Part shown: piece by piece, positions 63,135 through 64,000 of the stretch
Layout: every line of letters starts with the position of its first letter
How positions within the stretch are numbered: position 1 is the stretch's first letter
The notes under the pieces: model-generated
What the model saw: only the letters and a program-made list of their open reading frames with translations
What the model was told of the DNA's origin: nothing
Databases searched by the model: none
Assembly (NCBI GenBank): GCA_965221405.1
Contig: CBDCSE010000002.1
Coordinates: 620,001 to 684,000 of the forward strand
Source: JAPOUP01 sp965221405
Lineage (GTDB): Bacteria; Pseudomonadota; Alphaproteobacteria; Rhodobacterales; Rhodobacteraceae
DNA: 64,000 nt
Reading direction: 5' to 3'
Made by a program: the position numbers and the translations under genes

Positions 63135-64000
63135 TACTGGGTGCGCCCGGTGCCGGCAAGAGTTCCCTCCTGATGCACCTCGAGCGCAGCTGGTGCGGCC
63201 CGGGCGGAGGTGCGCCAGCGATGCTGCGGCTCGGCGATCCGGCGGACTTCATGAACGGCAAGGCTCTGGCCGAACGGCTGGCTGAACTACTGCGCCCCGG
63301 CAGGGGTGCGGAGATCCGCGCCGAGATCGAGAAAAGCTGGAACCTGACCGGAAAGGCGCCGGGTCTAGGCGGCGTAAGCTATGGTCGGCGCATGGTGACA
63401 GACGTTCCCGACGACCCGGTCAACGCCGTCCTGGCCCATGTTCCGGGCGAGATCTGGACTTATCCCGTGGTCATCGCCATCGACGAGTTCCAGACCGCGG
63501 TCGGAGACAAGGCCTCGCCCCAAGCCATGGTGCTGCGCAAACTCCATGCCCAGGACTACAAGGCACCTGTCATGGCGGTTCTTGCCGGCCTGAGCGACAC
63601 GCCCGCGACGATCGAGGCGCTTGGCGTCTCGCGGCGCGCGCTCCGGACCGCGCATGCGCTTGGCGGTCTGGGAGAGGACACCACCCGCGATCTCGTCGCC
63701 GGCTGGAGCGACAGGTTCGGCGTTCCGGACGGGCGCTGGCAGAAAACCGCTCTGGACCTAGCCCGCACGGGGAGCTTCTGGCCCGCCCATGTCCATAACA
63801 CGCTCGCGGCCTTCGCCCAGGAGATCGTGCGCGTAAAGGGCGACGAAAAGAGCCTTGACATGACCCGGGTCAAGGCCGGGGCGGAGGAGCGGCGCGAGGG
63901 ATACTACGAGGCTCGCATGAGTCCCTGGATGAAACAGTCAGAGCTTCTTCTCGGCGCTGTGATGAAAGGCTTTCGGGACGGCATGCGGATCAGGGAGGTC
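62960..64000 (+). CDS. AAA-type ATPase of unknown function, 5' part
   Basis: My translation starts MAGIDLERLRSFVRTGDRNV after AAGGAG at good spacing and stays open to the window end (347 codons seen). Walker A is MILGAPGAGKSSLLMHLER (about residue 60) and Walker B is YPVVIAIDEFQ (about 170), followed by VMAVLAGLSDTP (sensor-like). ALGVSRRALRTAHALGGLGE and TGSFWPAHVHNTLAAFAQEI resemble the helical lid of STAND/ORC-like ATPases. I do not recognise the family. Its place beside an mntA-hepT pair suggests a mobile or defence context, which is inference. Confidence 0.75.
   Translation, partial: MAGIDLERLRSFVRTGDRNVPPYFAGRANVLEDIAEAARECWRAWRNGKQATPGATRMILGAPGAGKSSLLMHLERSWCGPGGGAPAMLRLGDPADFMNGKALAERLAELLRPGRGAEIRAEIEKSWNLTGKAPGLGGVSYGRRMVTDVPDDPVNAVLAHVPGEIWTYPVVIAIDEFQTAVGDKASPQAMVLRKLHAQDYKAPVMAVLAGLSDTPATIEALGVSRRALRTAHALGGLGEDTTRDLVAGWSDRFGVPDGRWQKTALDLARTGSFWPAHVHNTLAAFAQEIVRVKGDEKSLDMTRVKAGAEERREGYYEARMSPWMKQSELLLGAVMKGFRDGMRIREV

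Overview
The window is a GC-rich (roughly 60% by eye) chromosomal segment of an alphaproteobacterium, most likely of the order Rhodobacterales. The evidence is the sequence style of the FtsI N-terminus, a GcrA cell-cycle regulator, a TIGR02302 (DUF4175) protein downstream of lysA, a DUF5930/M23 peptidase overlapping a bactofilin gene, and an lpdA-DUF924 pair. Housekeeping genes occur in short conserved blocks, repeatedly separated by insertion sequences, IS relics and small accessory modules.

Layout. 1-2.5 kb: start of the division/cell-wall cluster on the minus strand (mraZ-rsmH-ftsL-ftsI; ftsI leaves the window). 3.1-6.4 kb: mrp, an unassigned stretch ending in a strong terminator, and a cupin/alpha-beta hydrolase operon. 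6.5-11.8 kb: accessory region with decayed ISKra4-type transposase pieces, between which sits a compact NgoMIV-type restriction-modification cassette (ribbon-helix-helix-like protein, C5-cytosine methylase, endonuclease, unknown protein), followed by a Uma2 gene and an IS30 relic. 11.8-23.8 kb: uvrD-type helicase, a small inverted-repeat element (MITE A), an FMN-dependent alpha-hydroxy-acid dehydrogenase, pyruvate carboxylase, an apparently complete IS1634-family element with 73-75 bp flanking duplications, then divergent HMG-CoA lyase and CoA-transferase genes. 24.1-30.2 kb: tRNA-Gly followed by accessory genes (relic of a TbpB-like surface protein, secreted protein, frameshifted DruA-like/ISAs1 fusion, hipBA, three direct repeats, DUF4143 ATPase).

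30.3-54.1 kb is mostly core: gnd, argD-GNAT-argF, gcrA, accA, plsC, a zinc-ribbon membrane protein, lysA-TIGR02302, an aminotransferase, lpdA, DUF924, an MFS transporter, and AsmA-like-queA. 54.2-55.8 kb holds an IS30-family element with a long palindrome at one end and a second MITE (B). 56.1-61.6 kb: M23 peptidase-bactofilin, DUF2189, amidase, prfB. 61.6-64 kb: another accessory patch with a frameshifted MntA antitoxin, a HepT-like HEPN gene and an unfamiliar AAA-type ATPase that runs off the end.

How the parts work together. Core blocks serve division and envelope growth (mraZ cluster, bactofilin/M23, PlsC, AsmA-like), anaplerosis and central carbon (pyc, gnd, lpdA), arginine and lysine synthesis, and translation (rsmH, queA, prfB, tRNA-Gly). 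Accessory patches carry defence and addiction systems beside mobile DNA. The strongest sequence-level signals beyond ordinary genes are: a family of MITEs with 9-bp target duplications and GGG ends resembling the local ISKra4 relics; the IS1634 insertion with a very long target duplication; the restriction cassette lying between halves of a dead transposase; a cluster of six GANTC sites between argD and gcrA; and three 22-bp-period repeats directly in front of the DUF4143 ATPase gene.
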